The notes beneath the pieces were generated by a model. It did not search any database, was not told the origin of the DNA, and saw only the letters and a list, made by a program, of their open reading frames with translations. The position numbers and the translations under genes are program-made. Source: Motiliproteus sp965230735 (GTDB taxonomy: Bacteria > Pseudomonadota > Gammaproteobacteria > Pseudomonadales > Balneatricaceae). Taken from it: DNA of 64,000 nt. Shown in pieces: positions 33,350-42,276 of this stretch; within the stretch, counting starts at the first letter, position 1, and the number at the start of each line of letters is the position of its first letter. The DNA lies in assembly GCF_965230735.1 (NCBI RefSeq), contig NZ_OZ246016.1:2418001-2482000 (forward strand). Reading direction: 5' to 3'.

Positions 33350-34291
33350 ATGAAGCTTTGGTATTTTGAGGATAACGGCGGAAACTTCGGCGATGCATTG
33401 AACCCCTGGTTCTGGTCCCAGGTGGCGCCCGAACTGGAACTGTCGTCGCCGGATTCGCTGCTGCTCGGCATCGGTACGCTGATCAATCACCGCGCCCCGT
33501 CAGGGATGCCGGTTCGAGTGTTCGGCTCCGGAGCCGGCCTCGGTGAACTGCCGGCAGCGGTGGCTGACTGGGACTTCTACTGTGTCCGTGGCCCCTTAAC
33601 GGCGGCCCAGCTGGGATTGGACGCCTCCAAGGCCGTTACCGATCCAGCGGCACTCTGTACCCGGCTGTATCAACCGGAGGATCAGCAGAAACGCTATCGC
33701 TGTTCTTATATGCCCCACTATATGTCGCAGCAATGGGGTAATTGGCCGGCACTCTGTGCCGCTGCCGGGGTTCACTACATCGACCCTACGGCACCAACCT
33801 TCGAGATCATCGATCAGATAGTGCAGTCCGAGATGCTGATCACCGAAGCAATGCACGGAGCGATCGTGGCCGACTGTTATCGGGTACCCTGGCAGGCGGT
33901 AGCGAATTCCGGCCAGCTGAATCCCAAGTGGCAGGACTGGATGCAATCTCTGGAATTCAGCTGCGGTCCGGTATTGGAGCTGGAGCAGGTCTATCGGGGT
34001 GACGGGGAGCTGGCGCCGGGCCAACGATTCAAAAACAGCTTCAAGCGACTCTGTTTGAGTTTGAGCGGTGATCGTCTTGACTGGACCCCACCACCGCCGA
34101 AAAAGTCCTCCGGCATCCACTTCGACACCCAGGTCAAACGGCTGTCCGATGCCGCCCGTATCGGTGCTGTGGGGCTCAGCGACAATAGGGTTCTACAGGC
34201 TCGCCTGGATCGTTTGGAAGAGTTGCTACAGCAACTGCGCGCCGATTGTCTTGCCCAGGTTCCCTCTGTCCGGTTGGAGCCCAGCCTATGA
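33350..34291 (+). CDS. Polysaccharide pyruvyltransferase-like protein (short, ExoV-type)
   Basis: A 313-residue protein of the polysaccharide pyruvyltransferase superfamily. Typical are the N-terminal NGGNFGDALNPW, the glycine-rich LLLGIGTLIN and VFGSGAG segments, VRGPLTAAQLG, and the C-terminal ITEAMHGAIVADCYRVPW. Family members place pyruvate ketals, from phosphoenolpyruvate, on sugar residues of exopolysaccharides. A basic, proline-rich segment followed by a short helical tail extends past the fold. It follows the Kdo-transferase-like gene by eight bases and overlaps the next glycosyltransferase gene by four bases. Confidence 0.85.
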   Translation: MKLWYFEDNGGNFGDALNPWFWSQVAPELELSSPDSLLLGIGTLINHRAPSGMPVRVFGSGAGLGELPAAVADWDFYCVRGPLTAAQLGLDASKAVTDPAALCTRLYQPEDQQKRYRCSYMPHYMSQQWGNWPALCAAAGVHYIDPTAPTFEIIDQIVQSEMLITEAMHGAIVADCYRVPWQAVANSGQLNPKWQDWMQSLEFSCGPVLELEQVYRGDGELAPGQRFKNSFKRLCLSLSGDRLDWTPPPPKKSSGIHFDTQVKRLSDAARIGAVGLSDNRVLQARLDRLEELLQQLRADCLAQVPSVRLEPSL

Positions 34292-35271
34292 TCGATCAGC
34301 CGTTGGTTTCGGTGGTCATCCCCAGTTACAACAGTCGTCCTTATATCGCGGAAGCTATCGACAGTGTCAGAGTGCAGCAGGTGGAAAGCCTGGAACTGGT
34401 TATTGTTGACGATGGCTCTACCGACGGCAGTGTCGATTACATTCGCCAGATAGCCCCTGAAGCCCGGGTGATAAGCCAGGCTAACGCCGGTGCCGCAGCG
34501 GCTCGCAATCATGGGGTACGGGAGGCGCGGGGCCGTTATATCGCCTTTCTGGATGCTGATGATGTCTGGGTGCCGGGCAAACTGCAGGCCCAGTTGCAGG
34601 TGCTGGAACAGCGACCTGAGATCGATCTGGTTTATGGGCATTTCAAGCCCTGGTATTGCGATGAGCAAGGACAGTACCCGGCGCCGGCCAAGGTCGAAAC
34701 CACGCCGGATCAGGTGGCTGTAATTGAGGATAGGGTGCTGCCGCTGGCGATCCTGTTCGATTCGGTGGTTTGCATTATCACGGTGCTGGTAAGGGCAGAA
34801 GCGCTGAGGGATATCGAGCTGTTCAATCCCGACTATACCGTCGGTGAAGACTACGATCTCTGGATGCGGCTTTCGCTGCTGAATCGATGCGCGATCCTGC
34901 CGACAACCCTGGCGCATTATCGCGACAATCCGGTCAGCCTGACCAAAAGCGTACCGAAGCAGAACTTCGAGAAGCTGGTGGTTGAGCAGGCGATGGAACG
35001 GATCCGTCAGCGCTCCCCGCGGGCGCTGAAAAAATACCTGGAACCCGCCCTGCAGGCACGGCTGGCCGATCTGGATTACAGCTACGGCCACGGCTGTTTT
35101 ATGGCGGGACGGCGCGAAGATGCGCGCGATGCGTTTGCCAGCCTGTTGAGTCATCGTCCGACACTGATGGCAAGGTTCTTACACCGGGTTGCCTGCCACT
35201 CGGTATTGTTCAAATTCTGCCGCAAGCTGCTGTTGTGGCGACGCCGTTTGCGTGATGGGGCGCCGGGCTGA
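34288..35271 (+). CDS. Glycosyltransferase family 2
   Basis: A 327-residue cytoplasmic GT-A glycosyltransferase. The ATG at 34288 overlaps the stop of the preceding gene; a frame open to 34246 lacks a good start. The N-terminus shows VSVVIPSYNSRPYIAEAIDS, VIVDDGSTDGS, GAAAARNHGVREARGRYIAFLDADDVW, with the DxD metal site in the last, and GEDYDLWMRLS later. It transfers a sugar from a nucleotide donor to the growing repeat unit. Donor and linkage cannot be read. The next gene starts in its stop codon, so translation is coupled. Confidence 0.92.
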   Translation: MIDQPLVSVVIPSYNSRPYIAEAIDSVRVQQVESLELVIVDDGSTDGSVDYIRQIAPEARVISQANAGAAAARNHGVREARGRYIAFLDADDVWVPGKLQAQLQVLEQRPEIDLVYGHFKPWYCDEQGQYPAPAKVETTPDQVAVIEDRVLPLAILFDSVVCIITVLVRAEALRDIELFNPDYTVGEDYDLWMRLSLLNRCAILPTTLAHYRDNPVSLTKSVPKQNFEKLVVEQAMERIRQRSPRALKKYLEPALQARLADLDYSYGHGCFMAGRREDARDAFASLLSHRPTLMARFLHRVACHSVLFKFCRKLLLWRRRLRDGAPG

Positions 35272-36233
35272 TGAGTGCAGCACAACAACTGTTAGGGATG
35301 GGGTATCGGCTGGTTTGCCGTCAGCGACTGGCAATTCTGATTTATCATCAGGTGCTTGATCAGCCGGATCCGATCCGTCCCGATGTGCCGGACCGGGCCG
35401 AATTTCAGTGGCAGATGGAACTGATCAAACGGCGTTTTACCCCGCTGGGGCTGGCCGAGGCGGTACAGCGTCTACGTCAGGGCACGCTACCGCCGGGGGC
35501 GGTCTGCGTCACCTTCGACGACGGCTATCGGGATAATCTTGAGGTTGCCTTGCCGGTGCTGCAGCAAACCGGGGTGCCGGCTACCGTCTTTGTCTCCACG
35601 GCGTTCTGTCAGGGCGAAAACATGTGGAATGATCGGGTCATTGATCTGGTCGATCAGATGCCGTTTGAGACGACCGACTTTGGTTTGGTTGACTGCGGAA
35701 GCCTCGCACTCGAGACCATCGAACAGAAGCGCCAGGCCTGTGGGACCTTGTTGGGCAAACTGAAGTACCAGCAACCGGAGCAACGGTTGCAGAAGATTGA
35801 AGCTCTGTATCGACACTTCGGGTTGGCGGAAGCCGCACCGAAGATGATGTCAGACAACCAGGTGATAGAACTTGCCGAAGCCGGTATCGAGATCGGTGCT
35901 CACACGGTCGATCACCCGATTTTGAAAGTGCTGAGCCCCGAGCAGCAGTTTCAACAGATGGCGGACAGCAAAGCCTATCTGGAGCAGCTTATCGGCCGGC
36001 CGGTGACCGGCTTTGCTTACCCCAACGGCAAACCGGGAGTCGATTATGACCAAGTAACCATTGACCAGCTCAGTCGGATAGGTTTCGATTACGCGGTCTC
36101 GACGGCTTGGGGCTCGAACGGCCCGAACCAATCACACTATGAACTGAAACGTTTCACGCCCTGGGAGAAAACGCCACAGGGGTTCCAGCGGCGTCTGTGC
36201 TGGAATGGACTGCAATCGATGCTGGGACGCTAG
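35271..36233 (+). CDS. Polysaccharide deacetylase (NodB/CE4 family)
   Basis: A 320-residue protein with a complete CE4 signature: the aspartate pair in VCVTFDDGYRDN near residue 82, and the metal-binding histidines in EIGAHTVDHPIL near residue 210. Other family segments are TGVPATVFVSTAF and TGFAYPNGKPG. CE4 enzymes remove N-acetyl groups from amino sugars. No signal peptide is obvious, so a cytoplasmic substrate is possible. The gene starts within the stop codon of the glycosyltransferase gene and is followed after three bases by the GNAT-type gene. Confidence 0.9.
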   Translation: MSAAQQLLGMGYRLVCRQRLAILIYHQVLDQPDPIRPDVPDRAEFQWQMELIKRRFTPLGLAEAVQRLRQGTLPPGAVCVTFDDGYRDNLEVALPVLQQTGVPATVFVSTAFCQGENMWNDRVIDLVDQMPFETTDFGLVDCGSLALETIEQKRQACGTLLGKLKYQQPEQRLQKIEALYRHFGLAEAAPKMMSDNQVIELAEAGIEIGAHTVDHPILKVLSPEQQFQQMADSKAYLEQLIGRPVTGFAYPNGKPGVDYDQVTIDQLSRIGFDYAVSTAWGSNGPNQSHYELKRFTPWEKTPQGFQRRLCWNGLQSMLGR

Positions 36234-36236
36234 CCA

Positions 36237-37274
36237 ATGCCACGATCACAACTTTCGCTCCAATGGCAGCTGTTTCCGGGAGTTGAGTTTACGCAATATC
36301 GACACGATTGGGATCAGTTGAACGCGCGGATCTCCGCCAGCGCGTTGCTGAGTAGCCGCTTTATCCAGCCCTGCCTGGACCACTTCAGCGATGAGCAGCT
36401 GATGCTGGCCGTTGCCCGTGAGGGTGAGAGAATCGTGGCGATGACGCTGATCGAGCGAGTCGGTTACGCGCGATGGCTGACCTTTCAGCCGTCGCAGGCG
36501 CCGGTGGGTTGCTGGTTAAGCGATCTGGATTACGATCTGGACCGGTTATTGGAAAGCCTGGCCAAAGCGCTGCCTGATCCGGCGTTACAGATCAGTATTA
36601 CCCAGCAGGATCCGCAGATAATGCCTCGACCGGAGCAGAATCCGCGGATGAGCACGCTCGATTACATCACCACCGGGCGGCTGGACATTCCGGATGACTT
36701 TGAAGCTTATTGGCAAAATCGCGGTAAGAATGTACGTCAGAACACCAACAAGGCGAAAAACCGACTCGAGCGAGAAGGTGTCGACATACGCCTTGAGATT
36801 GCGGCTGATGAACAGTCGGTACGGGATTATGTGGCTGAGTTCGGGGTGCTGGAGAGTGCCGGCTGGAAACGGGAGACCGGAACCGCCGTTCATATCGATA
36901 ACCAGCAGGGCCGGTTTTATACCCAGTTGCTGCAGTCGTTTATGCCGGAAAACTGCCAGGTATGGCGCTACTACTTTAACGACCAGCTGGTGGCCATCGA
37001 TCTTTGTCTTTGTGTCGATGGCGTGCTCTATATCCTCAAGACGACCTATGATGAGCAGTGGAAGCGCTATTCCCCGGCATTCATGATGCATCTGGAGGGG
37101 GTCAGGGAGCTGTCACAATTGCCTGTTGAACGTATCGAGTTCTATGGACCGGCGATGGATTGGCATAAAAAACTGACCCAGGACCTGCGGACCATGTACC
37201 ACATAACCTGGTATCGCAGTGCACTGTTGCCCAAGCTGAAACAGTTGCTGCGGCGCTCCAAAGGCAGCGCTTAG
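36237..37274 (+). CDS. GNAT/FemAB-like acetyltransferase-fold protein (CelD/BioF2 type)
   Basis: A 345-residue protein of the Acetyltransf_6 (CelD/BioF2) group. The recognisable block is YWQNRGKNVRQNTNKAKNRLE near 160, followed by YYFNDQLVAIDLCLCVDGVLYI and a late YSPAFMMHLEGVREL helix. These proteins share the FemAB/GNAT fold and are found in many polysaccharide loci, presumably adding acyl or aminoacyl groups to sugars. It differs from the XrtA-type FemAB protein at 24158. It lies between a deacetylase and a flippase gene with very short gaps (three and four bases), so it is part of one operon. The donor is unknown. Confidence 0.78.
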   Translation: MPRSQLSLQWQLFPGVEFTQYRHDWDQLNARISASALLSSRFIQPCLDHFSDEQLMLAVAREGERIVAMTLIERVGYARWLTFQPSQAPVGCWLSDLDYDLDRLLESLAKALPDPALQISITQQDPQIMPRPEQNPRMSTLDYITTGRLDIPDDFEAYWQNRGKNVRQNTNKAKNRLEREGVDIRLEIAADEQSVRDYVAEFGVLESAGWKRETGTAVHIDNQQGRFYTQLLQSFMPENCQVWRYYFNDQLVAIDLCLCVDGVLYILKTTYDEQWKRYSPAFMMHLEGVRELSQLPVERIEFYGPAMDWHKKLTQDLRTMYHITWYRSALLPKLKQLLRRSKGSA

Positions 37275-37278
37275 GATC

Positions 37279-38751
37279 ATGGCTTCAAGTTTTCGGATCA
37301 ATCTGGCCTGGTCGCTTTTTTCCCGTTACATCAACATGGTGCTGCAGTTTGCCACCATTATCATTTTGGCCAGACTGCTGACCCCGGAAGAGATCGGGAT
37401 CTATTCCATCGCGGTGGCCTTTTTCGGTATCGGGCAGATAATTCGTGATTTTGGCATTTCAGAATATATCACCCAGGAGAAGGATCTAAGTTCGGACAAG
37501 GTCGCCTCTGCCTTTACCGTCTCGCTGTCGATCTGTTGGACGCTGGCTCTGGTTTTTTACCTGCTTGGACCCGTGATCTCGGACTTTTACGGCCGTCAGG
37601 AGCTCAATGAGCTGTTCGGCTGGTTGATCTTGAACTTCCTGCTGATCCCCTTCGGTACCTTGACCCTGTCGCTGCTGAAAAGGGCGCTTCAATTCAAGAA
37701 GCTGATGATCATCAACTTCGTCAGCACCCTGGCTTACAGTCTGGTGGCGGTGGCGATGGCCTATCTCGGCTATAGCCACCTGAGCCTGGCCTGGGCCTCG
37801 GTATCCGGTACAGCGGCAACGATCCTGATGGCCTGGGTTTATCGCCCCGCCGATCAGCCCTGGCTGCCCAGCGTGGCGGCGATCCGACATGTGGCCAGTT
37901 TCGGTTTCAAGATGAGCTACGCCACCATGGCGGGCTACCTGAACAAATCAGCGCCGGAACTGATTATCGGTAAATTCCAAGGGGCCCACGAGGTCGCCAT
38001 TTTCGGTAAGGCGATGAGTACCACCTTGCTGTTTACCGAACTGGTATTCAATGGCCTCTCGAAGGTGATAGAGCCGGCCTTCGCCCAGAAAAATCGTGAG
38101 CAGGGTGACCTTAAAGCGCCGTTTATGCACGCCACGGCGGCGCTGACGGTGATCGCCTGGCCTTTCTTCGCCTTTTTTGTGGTGATGGCCGAACCGATTA
38201 TTCTGTTCCTTTACGGTGATCAGTGGATCGAATCGATTCCGCTGCTGCGGGTCGTCAGTATTGCCGCGATGATCTACTTCACCTTCAATCTGACGGCCCG
38301 GGTGCTGGTCAGTAAGGGTAAGTCTTCACGGCTGGCGGTGATACAGACCCAGTTCCTGATCTTTGCCTTGATCAGTATCTTTATCGCCGTTCAATACGAT
38401 CTCTATATGGTGGCATTGGCCATCGTGGCAGAGCGGTTTTATCGGGTCTGGGTGCTATCTTCCGATCTGCGCAGGGAGTTAGGGGTGACGCTATCCGATT
38501 ATGTTCCGGTATTGACCAAGGGGATCGCGATCACCCTGGTGACGCTGGTCGGCCCGGTGCTGGTTGCTTGGATTAACCAAGAGCAGCCGTGGCATGAATT
38601 CTGGCAACTGGCCGCGGCTGGCCCGGTTTGGGCCCTGAGTTGGATCGGCGCAGTCTTTCTGTTTTCACACCCGATCAAGCAGGAGCTGATTCTGGTGCTG
38701 AACGTAATCAAGGCAAAGTACGGCAATAAAGCCGTACCAAACAACGGATAA
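37279..38751 (+). CDS. Oligosaccharide flippase (Wzx/MOP family)
   Basis: A 490-residue inner-membrane protein with 12-14 helices. The start has the family pattern NLAWSLFSRYINMVLQFATII, and LARLLTPEEIGIYSIAVAF follows, as in Wzx/WzxC-type exporters. It flips undecaprenyl-linked repeat units from the cytoplasmic to the periplasmic face. This implies a Wzy-type pathway, and the O-antigen-ligase-like protein at 49054 may serve as polymerase or ligase. It is embedded in the plus-strand run, four bases after the previous gene and three before the next. Confidence 0.92.
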   Translation: MASSFRINLAWSLFSRYINMVLQFATIIILARLLTPEEIGIYSIAVAFFGIGQIIRDFGISEYITQEKDLSSDKVASAFTVSLSICWTLALVFYLLGPVISDFYGRQELNELFGWLILNFLLIPFGTLTLSLLKRALQFKKLMIINFVSTLAYSLVAVAMAYLGYSHLSLAWASVSGTAATILMAWVYRPADQPWLPSVAAIRHVASFGFKMSYATMAGYLNKSAPELIIGKFQGAHEVAIFGKAMSTTLLFTELVFNGLSKVIEPAFAQKNREQGDLKAPFMHATAALTVIAWPFFAFFVVMAEPIILFLYGDQWIESIPLLRVVSIAAMIYFTFNLTARVLVSKGKSSRLAVIQTQFLIFALISIFIAVQYDLYMVALAIVAERFYRVWVLSSDLRRELGVTLSDYVPVLTKGIAITLVTLVGPVLVAWINQEQPWHEFWQLAAAGPVWALSWIGAVFLFSHPIKQELILVLNVIKAKYGNKAVPNNG

Positions 38752-38754
38752 GGG

Positions 38755-40041
38755 ATGAGGCAGATGGCACAACCGCAGGCGATGCTGATCAATATGGGCG
38801 GACGCGGAAATATCGGTGACCGGGCGATGGCGCTGAATGTGATTCGCCAGTTGCGCGAAGGTTCTCCCGAGGCCCGTTTGCTGGTCGGTCCGCATACGCT
38901 CGACTTTATGGTCGAAGAGTTTGATCTGCAGCGCTATCCCTACCTGAGCCACTGTTTTAGTCGCTGGGGGGCTGTGGAGCAGCGTCTTGGCACGAAAGCG
39001 CGGTGGCTAAAACCGTTGCAATACCTGTTCTACTGCCTGGATTCGTTGTTGGTTTTACTGCTGATAATGCTCAAGCGCCTGTTTAACTGGGATCCGGGCT
39101 GGCGCTTTATGGAGGCCGAGTTGGCCCGTGCCATCAGCACCTCCCAGGTGGTGTTTTTTTGTGGCGGCGGCTATATCACCGATGTCGGCCGCCTGGAAGC
39201 ACGCAGCAATCTGGTCATGGCTTGGTTTGCCACGTTGGCCGGTAAACCCGTGATTATGTCGGGGCAGGGGTTCGGGCCTTTCGATAGTTGGCTATCGCGT
39301 TTTCTGGTCAAACTGGTGGTTCCCCGTTTGGATACCATTACGTTCAGGGATGTGGAGGGCAGCGAGCAGTTGCTGCAACAGCTCGGTGTCGAAATTGGTC
39401 AGGGCAAGGCGGTGGGCGACGATGCCATGTCGCTGCCGGAGCGCCAGGTGGAACAGACGGGCCAGACCGATGCGCCGGTGAAACTGGGGGTGAATTTTCG
39501 GATCTCTCCCTTTACCCCGAATCTGGAGCAACGGGTAGAAGCCTTTACCCGTTTTTTATCGTTGGCCTCAAACCAACTGGGCTGGCAGATCCATTTCTAT
39601 ATCTTCGAAACCTGGCGGCCGTGGGAAGAGGGGTTGGTCGATTCGATCATCACCGACGGTGAGCTCAAGGATGTAGTGATACATAAAACCGAGGATCCCC
39701 GAGAGGCGCTGTATCTCACTCGACAATGCGATGTGGCAATCGGAATCTCTTATCACTTTATTGTTTTCGCCTTGAAACTGGGAATTCCCGTGCTGGCGCT
39801 GTTCACCGGTGAGTATTACCGCGCCAAGATGTCCGGCCTGTTGGCTTGGTACGGTAAGGGAGACTGGGTAGTGCCGGTGCAGCAGATGGAAGCGGAGGCG
39901 TTGTTGTCGCAGTGTCAGGTGATGCTGGAGCAGCGGGAGCAAACCCGCCAACCGCTGGTTGATAAAACCGTGGAAATGGCAAAAAACAGCCGTGTTACGA
40001 TTGATCGTGCGCTACATTTTCTTAATGCTGGCCAGAGATAG
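38755..40041 (+). CDS. Polysaccharide pyruvyltransferase family protein (long form)
   Basis: A 428-residue protein. N-terminal NMGGRGNIGDRAMALNVIRQL and VVFFCGGGYITDVGRLE, IMSGQGFGPF and AIGISYHFIVFALKLGIPVLAL near the C-terminus are typical for the pyruvyltransferase superfamily. It should modify a sugar of the repeat unit or lipid-linked oligosaccharide in the cytoplasm. A second ATG at 38764 has GAGG five bases upstream and may be the true start instead of 38755. It is the second member of the family in this run, together with the gene at 33350. Confidence 0.85.
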   Translation: MRQMAQPQAMLINMGGRGNIGDRAMALNVIRQLREGSPEARLLVGPHTLDFMVEEFDLQRYPYLSHCFSRWGAVEQRLGTKARWLKPLQYLFYCLDSLLVLLLIMLKRLFNWDPGWRFMEAELARAISTSQVVFFCGGGYITDVGRLEARSNLVMAWFATLAGKPVIMSGQGFGPFDSWLSRFLVKLVVPRLDTITFRDVEGSEQLLQQLGVEIGQGKAVGDDAMSLPERQVEQTGQTDAPVKLGVNFRISPFTPNLEQRVEAFTRFLSLASNQLGWQIHFYIFETWRPWEEGLVDSIITDGELKDVVIHKTEDPREALYLTRQCDVAIGISYHFIVFALKLGIPVLALFTGEYYRAKMSGLLAWYGKGDWVVPVQQMEAEALLSQCQVMLEQREQTRQPLVDKTVEMAKNSRVTIDRALHFLNAGQR

Positions 40042-40050
40042 GGGAGATCG

Positions 40051-41076
40051 ATGGAAAGGGAGCGTTACTACGAACTGGATTTTCTCAGGTTTGTAGCCGC
40101 CTTTGCCGTACTGCTATTTCACTACGTCTTCCGGGTTTGGAATCTTGACGGTAGTGGATACCTTGCTTACCCATTGCTGAGCGGTTTCTCCAAGTACGGT
40201 TATCTTGGTGTCGACGCCTTCTTTATGATCAGCGGCTTCGTCATTCTGATGTCCGCCGATGGTCGGAATGCCTGGGGCTTTGCGGTCTCTCGAATCGTCA
40301 GGCTCTATCCGGCCTACTGGTTTTGTACGGTGGTTATTTTTGCCTTCGCCACCCTATGGCCGGTGCACGACTATAAGCCGACGTTTGCCGACTTTTTGCT
40401 GAACTTGACGATGTTTCATAGCTGGTTCGGGGCACCCCATGTCAGCTCCGTGTTCTGGACATTGATTGTCGAGATGCAGTTTTATCTGATCGTGCTGGTG
40501 TTAATCCAGACCGGTTTGATTCGTCGGCTCAACCTGTTCCTAGGCGTGTGGCTGGGGTTAACCATTGCCAGCGATTACCTCCCGTTCCCGGCCTGGCTGA
40601 AGACATTGCTGATTGCCAGCTGGTCTTACTATTTCATTGCCGGGGCAACCTTCTACCTGATCCGCAAACAGGGACTGAGTGTCTATCGATTAGCGCTGTT
40701 GGGACTCTGTCTATGGGAAGCGGTACGGCATGGCTATTGGTATGTGCTACTCAAGGAGCGGCTATCCGGGGTGGATTACGACCCGGTGATAGCCGTCGGA
40801 ATCCTGGTCTCTCTGTTTGGGTTGTTCTTTCTGGTTGCGCTGCGTCGGTTGCCGGGTAACTACCGCCAACTGGCAAGACTGGGTGTTTTGACTTATCCGC
40901 TATATTTGATTCATGCGTTGATCGGCGAAACCCTGTTGGTGGACTATGTCACGCCGGCGAATCGTTACATAGGATTTGTCTTGGTTACTGCAGCGATGCT
41001 GCTATTTGCTTACTGGATCAATCGCTATATAGAGCGCCTGTGGGCGCCGCGCTTAAAAGCAGTTCTTACTCGATAA
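40051..41076 (+). CDS. Acyltransferase family 3 membrane protein (OafA-like)
   Basis: A 341-residue inner-membrane protein with about ten helices. The N-terminal signature YYELDFLRFVAAFAVLLFHY and FFMISGFVILMSADGR, followed by RIVRLYPAYW, identifies the acyltransferase-3 family. It adds O-acyl groups, commonly acetyl, to exported glycans from a cytoplasmic acyl donor. GGGGAG lies five bases before the ATG at 40051. It is the first of two such proteins in the locus; the other is at 46533. Confidence 0.9.
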   Translation: MERERYYELDFLRFVAAFAVLLFHYVFRVWNLDGSGYLAYPLLSGFSKYGYLGVDAFFMISGFVILMSADGRNAWGFAVSRIVRLYPAYWFCTVVIFAFATLWPVHDYKPTFADFLLNLTMFHSWFGAPHVSSVFWTLIVEMQFYLIVLVLIQTGLIRRLNLFLGVWLGLTIASDYLPFPAWLKTLLIASWSYYFIAGATFYLIRKQGLSVYRLALLGLCLWEAVRHGYWYVLLKERLSGVDYDPVIAVGILVSLFGLFFLVALRRLPGNYRQLARLGVLTYPLYLIHALIGETLLVDYVTPANRYIGFVLVTAAMLLFAYWINRYIERLWAPRLKAVLTR

Positions 41077-41100
41077 CACAGTGTAAGAGGTAAGCGGCAG

Positions 41101-42273
41101 ATGGAATTGCAGACTATCGAAAAAACAACTGACAACGATGTTGTCAGGATCTGCGCCAGCGTATCCGTTGAGGATGGCGGCGGGCCGCAGCAGCTCTGGT
41201 ATGAGTTCCCCGCCGAATATGCTGAGACGGTAGAGCTGAACGGCAGTGCGTTATTACCGGCATTGTTGTTTCCCGCGATGAAATCCGGCCGGGGGCTAAA
41301 GCTTAACCAGCCGATTGATAGGCAGCTGCTGGCCAATGTTGAACGTCTGATGGATATCTTTCACTGCTGGTATCCGCAGTTGCAAAAGGTCGAAATCAGC
41401 GCCCCCGAAATGGTTGGTTCTCGCGTATCAACGCCGGACCGAACCGCGCTGTTTTTTTCCGGTGGGGTGGATTCATTCTATAGCCTGATAAAGAATGAAC
41501 CCGAAATCGACAGCCTGCTGGTGGTGCACGGATTTGATATTCCTTTAGGGCAAAGCCAGCGGTTCCGGCGCATGTTGCGCCGTATCCAACTGGTGGGCGA
41601 GCAGTTCTCGAAGCGGGTGATACCGGTTCGTACCAACGTTAAAGAGTTTACCGATGCCTATGTCGGTTTTGGCTCAATCGCCCATGGTGCGTTGTTGTCG
41701 AGTGTCGCACTGCTGTTGGATGGGCACCTGAATCGAGCAATCGTCCCTTCCTCAAATTGTTACGATGATCTGTTTCGATGGGGGAGCCACCCGTTGACGG
41801 ATCCGTTGTGGAGCTCGACAACGCTGTCAATCGTCCATGACGGCAGCGAAGTACGCCGGATCGATAAGGTGTTGGCCATCGCTGATTCACCGGCAGTGCA
41901 GAGAAATCTGCGTGTTTGTGCGATCGATGATGAGCATGTCTATAACTGTGGGCATTGTGAAAAGTGTATCCGGACGATGGTCAGTCTACGAATCGCCGGG
42001 ACTCTGGAGCTGGTAGAAACCTTTCAGGAACCCCTGGATCTGTCTGCGGTCCGTCGACTGCAGATCAATGGCAAGGGGGTGATGGCCCATCTGACAGAGA
42101 ATATAGCGACCTTGAAAAAGATGGGGACGGATCCGGAGTTATTGACCGCGCTTGAAGACTGCTACCGGCGCTATGACCCCCACAGCATCCGGTTCCTGCT
42201 TAAACAGATCCTGCATCAGATTGATCAGCGCTATTTGAAGCGTCGAATCAAACGCGCCTTTGGCAAGAGTTAA
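41101..42273 (+). CDS. QueC-like PP-loop ATPase with zinc-type cysteines, function unknown
   Basis: A 390-residue cytoplasmic protein. A PP-loop (ATP pyrophosphatase) motif SGGVDSFYSL lies at residues 120-129. Four cysteines at about 273, 283, 286 and 289 (C-x9-CGHC-x2-C, then an arginine) match the zinc site of QueC, the 7-cyano-7-deazaguanine synthase. The N-terminal 100 residues are not QueC-like, and no other queuosine gene is nearby. PP-loop enzymes adenylate a substrate carboxylate or amide and add ammonia, sulfur or an amine. In an EPS operon the likely target is a sugar, by analogy with the WbpG-type sugar amidotransferases of O-antigen loci. It sits between an acyltransferase and a PL14-like lyase gene. 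Confidence 0.75.
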   Translation: MELQTIEKTTDNDVVRICASVSVEDGGGPQQLWYEFPAEYAETVELNGSALLPALLFPAMKSGRGLKLNQPIDRQLLANVERLMDIFHCWYPQLQKVEISAPEMVGSRVSTPDRTALFFSGGVDSFYSLIKNEPEIDSLLVVHGFDIPLGQSQRFRRMLRRIQLVGEQFSKRVIPVRTNVKEFTDAYVGFGSIAHGALLSSVALLLDGHLNRAIVPSSNCYDDLFRWGSHPLTDPLWSSTTLSIVHDGSEVRRIDKVLAIADSPAVQRNLRVCAIDDEHVYNCGHCEKCIRTMVSLRIAGTLELVETFQEPLDLSAVRRLQINGKGVMAHLTENIATLKKMGTDPELLTALEDCYRRYDPHSIRFLLKQILHQIDQRYLKRRIKRAFGKS

Positions 42274-42276
42274 TTC

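Noticed and set aside
33991..35154. Antisense open frame of about 390 codons across the pyruvyltransferase and glycosyltransferase genes
   Set aside because: It overlaps two well-supported plus-strand genes and shows no domain or start signal.
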